Shown here: one piece after another, positions 61,062 to 64,000 of the stretch
How the letters are laid out: the number at the start of each line of letters is the position of its first letter
Numbering within the stretch: the first letter of the stretch is position 1
Assembly (NCBI GenBank): GCA_018432615.1
Contig: JAHDSQ010000018.1
Span: 1 to 64,000 of the forward strand
DNA: 64,000 nt
Direction: 5' to 3'
Source of the DNA: Clostridia bacterium
GTDB taxonomy: Bacteria > Bacillota > Peptococcia > DRI-13 > SM3-B62
Made by a program: the position numbers and the translations under genes
Notes under the pieces: model-generated
The model's database searches: none
What the model saw: only the letters and a program-made list of their open reading frames with translations
Told to the model about the DNA's origin: nothing

Positions 61062-61993
61062 TTATTATCAATAACCTCCCGCAAACCGAATCTCTTTATC
61101 AAAGCATGGAAATCGTTTTTAAAGACAATTTTGATATTAGTTCCGGGGTAAAGCTTCTCCAGAAGCTTTACTTTTTTCTTTTTTTCCGAGGTGTATTTTT
61201 GGTTCATCGTAGTCAACTCAATATATGTATCAAACTTAGGCAAATAGAAATCAGGTGAAAAGGCGAGGGTGATATTGCCCTCCGCGTCCCATTTGATCGG
61301 AAATGTGCGTGGCTCGTACTCCCATTCCAATTCATACATATCCAATATCTTGGCGAATTCTTCTTCAGACGGGTGCTTAAAGACAACGGTTTTCTCCCCT
61401 GGTTGTTCAGGGTGTTCAACAGAGGAATCCTCAGTAATCTGCTTGTTCTTTGCCATATGATATAGTAGAGAAGAGGCTTCTTCAATGCTCAAAAAATCGG
61501 TATTCAGTATTAAGTGATATAACAAAGGGTCAGACCAGTCTTTGTCATAAATAGTAGAGATATATCGCCTGTGCTTACGGTCTGTTATCTTGAGAAAGGT
61601 TTCGGCATCTTTTCTGCTTAGATTATGGGATTGCATAATACGATTAGTACGGACTTCATGAGAAGCTATAATCTTAATATGAAGAGCAGCAGGATGCCGG
61701 GAAAATATGATTTGAGAGCCCAGACCATAGATGACCGCGGCTTGTTCAGCGATATAGTTTTCAAGTTTTTCTTCCAAATACTCGGCGAAGGTTGGGCCCT
61801 GAGATGTGTGGGTCAGATAAAAGCCGGGGCTTTCCGCCAGCATATGCAATTCATGATCACCGGCTATTTCAGGAAACCAGTGTTCCATAACAAAATCGCG
61901 GTTGATGATGGGTAAAGCAAGCTTTTCTGCTAAGAGTTTGGCGATTTCCTCACCACGACTGCCTGTTTGTCTGGATATAGTGATAAATATCAA
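61058..61993 (-). CDS. Cytidylate-kinase-like protein fused to a PD-(D/E)XK-nuclease-like domain
   Basis: Residues about 1-185 match the cytidylate-kinase-like family (P-loop ISRQTGSRGEEIAKLLAEKL, SRHPAALHIKIIAS, RIMQSHNLSRKDAETFLK). Residues about 210-311 have the outline of a PD-(D/E)XK endonuclease fold (FAKILDMYELEWEYEPRTFP, SPDFYLPKFDTYIELTT, VKLLEKLYPGTNIKIVF). The Asp of SPDF and Glu of YIEL are present, but the usual E-x-K lysine is Thr, so nuclease activity is doubtful. It is translationally coupled to hpt. The joining of a nucleotide kinase fold, a nuclease fold and purine salvage hints at nucleotide metabolism or signalling; the real reaction is unknown. Confidence 0.75.
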   Translation of the reverse strand: MIFITISRQTGSRGEEIAKLLAEKLALPIINRDFVMEHWFPEIAGDHELHMLAESPGFYLTHTSQGPTFAEYLEEKLENYIAEQAAVIYGLGSQIIFSRHPAALHIKIIASHEVRTNRIMQSHNLSRKDAETFLKITDRKHRRYISTIYDKDWSDPLLYHLILNTDFLSIEEASSLLYHMAKNKQITEDSSVEHPEQPGEKTVVFKHPSEEEFAKILDMYELEWEYEPRTFPIKWDAEGNITLAFSPDFYLPKFDTYIELTTMNQKYTSEKKKKVKLLEKLYPGTNIKIVFKNDFHALIKRFGLREVIDNK

Positions 61994-62052
61994 AGTATCA
62001 TCCCCAACCGATGGATATTTTCTTTATTGTACCACGAAATGTGATTATCATA

Positions 62053-62104
62053 TGCTATACTTTTTAATAGAAAAATAGCACACTTGTAAAGTGTCAACCC
62101 AAAC
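62053..62104 (+). promoter_or_regulatory. Promoter and inverted repeat before cls
   Basis: Extended -10 TG-C-TATACT (62053-62061), then the perfect repeat ACACTT-GTA-AAGTGT (62090-62104) in the leader, 24 bases before the ATG. It is a possible operator or short RNA hairpin. Confidence 0.4.
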
Positions 62105-62127
62105 TGTTTAAGAATAAGAGGGTTAAG

Positions 62128-63681
62128 ATGAACATTATTAAAAGGTTCCAAAAATCTAAAAGAATCATATTGTTGATAATAACCGCCGTCATTCAAATCC
62201 TTGTTTTTGTAGGGCTGATTCAGTGGTTTAGCCACTATATTGCGGTTTTTTACGGCTTTAACATTCTGGTAAGCTTAGTGGCAGTGATATCAATTCTCAA
62301 CAATAAAAGCAAGTCCGCCTATAAAATGGCCTGGATTATTCCGATAATGCTTTTCCCAATATTCGGAGTCTTATTCTATCTTTCCTTTGGCGGTAATAAA
62401 ACGGGCAGACAAGTAAGAAAAAAAATGCAATCGATTATGCAGCAAACGGCTGAGGCTTTAAGACCGGCAGACGGATGTCTGGAGTTGATTCAAAAACAGG
62501 ATGACGATGCGGGAAACCAGTCGAGATATCTTCAAGAATACTCCTATTATCCTCCTTACAAAAATACGGTAACCGAATATCATGCAGGCGGGGAAGATAA
62601 GTTCGCGAGGTTGAAAGAAGAGCTGAAAAAGGCAGAGCATTTTATTTTTCTGGAATACTTTATCATTGAAGAAGGCTATATGTGGAACAGTATCTTGGAA
62701 ATATTGAAGGAGAAAGCGGCAAAGGGAGTCGACGTTCGCGTCATCTACGACGATATGGGTTGCCTCAAGACCTTACCCTATCGTTACGACAAAAGGCTTG
62801 AGAGAATGGGGATAAAGTGCGGCATCTTTCATCCGGTCACTTTGCTTCTTTCCGCCAGAATGAACAACCGTGATCACCGAAAGATTGCAGTAATAGATGG
62901 ACAGACAGGGTTTGTCGGAGGAATCAACCTGGCGGATGAATATATCAACGAGGTGGATAAATACGGACATTGGAAGGATGCCTCTCTCATAATCAAGGGG
63001 CAGGCTGTCTGGAGTCTGACGGTCATGTTTCTTTCCATGTGGGATTACATCAAAGGAATTAAGGAGGATATGGAGTTCTATCATACATACAGCCAATCCG
63101 GTGAGGAAAATGAAAACGGGGCAACTCCCAAGGAGGGGTTTGTGCAACCCTTTGGGGATAGTCCCTTGGACGACGAACCTGTCGGTGAGGCGGTTTACCT
63201 CAATATAATCAATAAGGCGAAGAAGTATGTCTATATCACAACCCCTTATTTGATTATTGACGATGGAATCTTGAATGCCCTTTGTTTGGCAGCGAAAGGC
63301 GGTGTTGATGTACGTATTATCACACCGTATCATGCCGACAAATGGTATGTGCATGCTGTATCCAGATCCTACTATCACACCCTGGTAGCCAGTGGAGTAA
63401 AAATTTATGAGTATGTGCCGGGATTCATTCACTCTAAGACCTTTGCCGTTGATGACGAATACGGTGTGGTCGGCACCATCAACATGGATTACAGAAGCCT
63501 CTATTTGCACTTTGAATGCGGTGTGTGGATGTATCGCTGCCAGTGCATTTTAGATATAAAAAGAGATTTTGAAAACATCATGAAGGTTTGCAAGGAAATA
63601 ACGACAGAAGAGCTGAAAAAAATGCCTTGGCCTAAGGTTTTAGGCATATCTATTTTAAGGGTATTTGCTCCGTTGATGTGA
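62128..63681 (+). CDS. cls: Cardiolipin synthase
   Basis: Cls makes cardiolipin from two phosphatidylglycerols. The 517-residue protein has two N-terminal membrane helices (about 12-33, 38-58) and a further hydrophobic segment. Two phospholipase-D motifs follow: HRKIAVIDGQTGFVGGINLADEY near residue 252 and HSKTFAVDDEYGVVGTINMDYRSL near 434, each H-x-K-x4-D. The length is typical. A long hairpin follows the gene. Confidence 0.94.
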   Translation: MNIIKRFQKSKRIILLIITAVIQILVFVGLIQWFSHYIAVFYGFNILVSLVAVISILNNKSKSAYKMAWIIPIMLFPIFGVLFYLSFGGNKTGRQVRKKMQSIMQQTAEALRPADGCLELIQKQDDDAGNQSRYLQEYSYYPPYKNTVTEYHAGGEDKFARLKEELKKAEHFIFLEYFIIEEGYMWNSILEILKEKAAKGVDVRVIYDDMGCLKTLPYRYDKRLERMGIKCGIFHPVTLLLSARMNNRDHRKIAVIDGQTGFVGGINLADEYINEVDKYGHWKDASLIIKGQAVWSLTVMFLSMWDYIKGIKEDMEFYHTYSQSGEENENGATPKEGFVQPFGDSPLDDEPVGEAVYLNIINKAKKYVYITTPYLIIDDGILNALCLAAKGGVDVRIITPYHADKWYVHAVSRSYYHTLVASGVKIYEYVPGFIHSKTFAVDDEYGVVGTINMDYRSLYLHFECGVWMYRCQCILDIKRDFENIMKVCKEITTEELKKMPWPKVLGISILRVFAPLM

Positions 63682-63713
63682 GGGGAATTTTCCAAGGCAA
63701 TCCGTTGATACTT

Positions 63714-63765
63714 CCGTTCATTCATCCATCAAAAAAAATTTGATAGATGAATGAACGGATTTTGG
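63714..63765 (+). terminator. Terminator after cls
   Basis: CCGTTCATTCATC..ATCAAA (63714-63733) pairs with 63739-63758 with one mismatch in 20, followed by ATTTTGG. Confidence 0.8.
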
Positions 63766-64000
63766 TTCTTACACATTGGTGTCTCGGTTCATCAGATGGA
63801 CTGGGACATTTTTCTTGCCGTCACTACCGTTTTGCATATCGGCGGGTTTATAAAAATTGACGACCGTAGACATTTACCAAACTAGTATCAGAGAGACTGG
63901 CGACTTAATAAGCCTGTCGATAAAAGTCAGGTTTTTCCCCAAGGATTACATTAATGTGTTAGAATAATAGCAAATAGATAAAAAATAAAACAAAAATTAT
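63766..64000. other. Gene-free end of the window
   Basis: No supported gene, tRNA or repeat is seen. TAGAAT near 63961 with AT-rich flanks could be the -10 of a gene beyond the window. A short CCTG/CAGG stem at about 63917-63934, followed by TTTTT, might be a weak terminator. Confidence 0.3.

Noticed and set aside
62773-63510. 245-residue ORF on the minus strand
   Set aside because: Shadow of the cls coding sequence.
1-64000. CRISPR arrays, tRNA or rRNA genes, complete insertion sequences
   Set aside because: I looked for regular repeat-spacer patterns, cloverleaf TTCGA arms and transposase genes with inverted ends and saw none that hold up.

Overview
The window looks like part of the chromosome of an anaerobic, Gram-positive, low-to-moderate GC member of the Clostridia, most like the Peptococcaceae and other acetogenic or syntrophic lineages. 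The evidence is MecA, NiaR, a SAM-I (S-box) riboswitch, strong AGGAGG-type ribosome sites, copper-amine-oxidase/SH3 surface proteins, corrinoid-related and selenium/molybdenum hydroxylase maturation genes, and the oxygen-independent homocysteine genes (DUF39/NIL-ferredoxin) usually seen in anaerobes. No species is claimed.

Layout. 1-6.5 kb: a secreted surface protein, carB, and a membrane-anchored pseudokinase-like protein. 6.5-14.6 kb: a three-part corrinoid-activation protein (MetH-activation-like, 2Fe-2S, ASKHA), then molybdenum cofactor and hydroxylase genes (mobB, modE-like, an xdhC-yqeB fusion) around an isolated proA, then lipB-lipA. 14.6-19.8 kb: an IclR regulator divergent from an alanine-type aminotransferase, lplA, an RNA methyltransferase and a rhomboid protease. 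19.9-22.6 kb: an S-box riboswitch controlling three homocysteine-synthesis genes. 22.6-26 kb: an AI-2E family membrane protein, uppP and a MinD/CpaE-like protein without a P-loop. 26-30.5 kb: an FCD regulator and a small gene cluster built on a fused glutamate-mutase-like cobalamin protein and a PLP enzyme.

30.5-37 kb is accessory DNA: an AT-rich ABC exporter cluster, a chimeric secreted-peptide ORF, two TetR copies about 97% identical, and between them a graveyard of phage and restriction-modification fragments (Cro/CI regulator, DinD, type III Mod and Res pieces). 37-41 kb: a YbhGFSR-like HlyD/ABC-2 efflux operon with a TetR gene that seems to begin at AUU. 41-50 kb: a cation exchanger, two paralogous GH18/SH3 proteins, niaR, mecA, nth, a diglucosyl/MGDG-type glycosyltransferase and pfkA. 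50-55.7 kb: tyrA-aroA-aroC-aroB and an SGNH hydrolase. 55.7-64 kb: a PadR/FtsW-like pair behind a 20-bp-arm palindrome, membrane proteins, a probable unclassified ~330-nt structured RNA, hpt, a cytidylate-kinase/nuclease-fold fusion and cls.

Most promising for new biology: (1) the FCD / small protein / fused MutS-MutE-like cobalamin protein / PLP-enzyme cluster at 26-30.5 kb, an apparently uncharacterised adenosylcobalamin pathway; (2) the ncRNA at 60139-60470, with a near-consensus promoter, a closing helix between its ends and a U-run; (3) the triple-domain corrinoid activator; (4) the kinase-nuclease fusion next to hpt.
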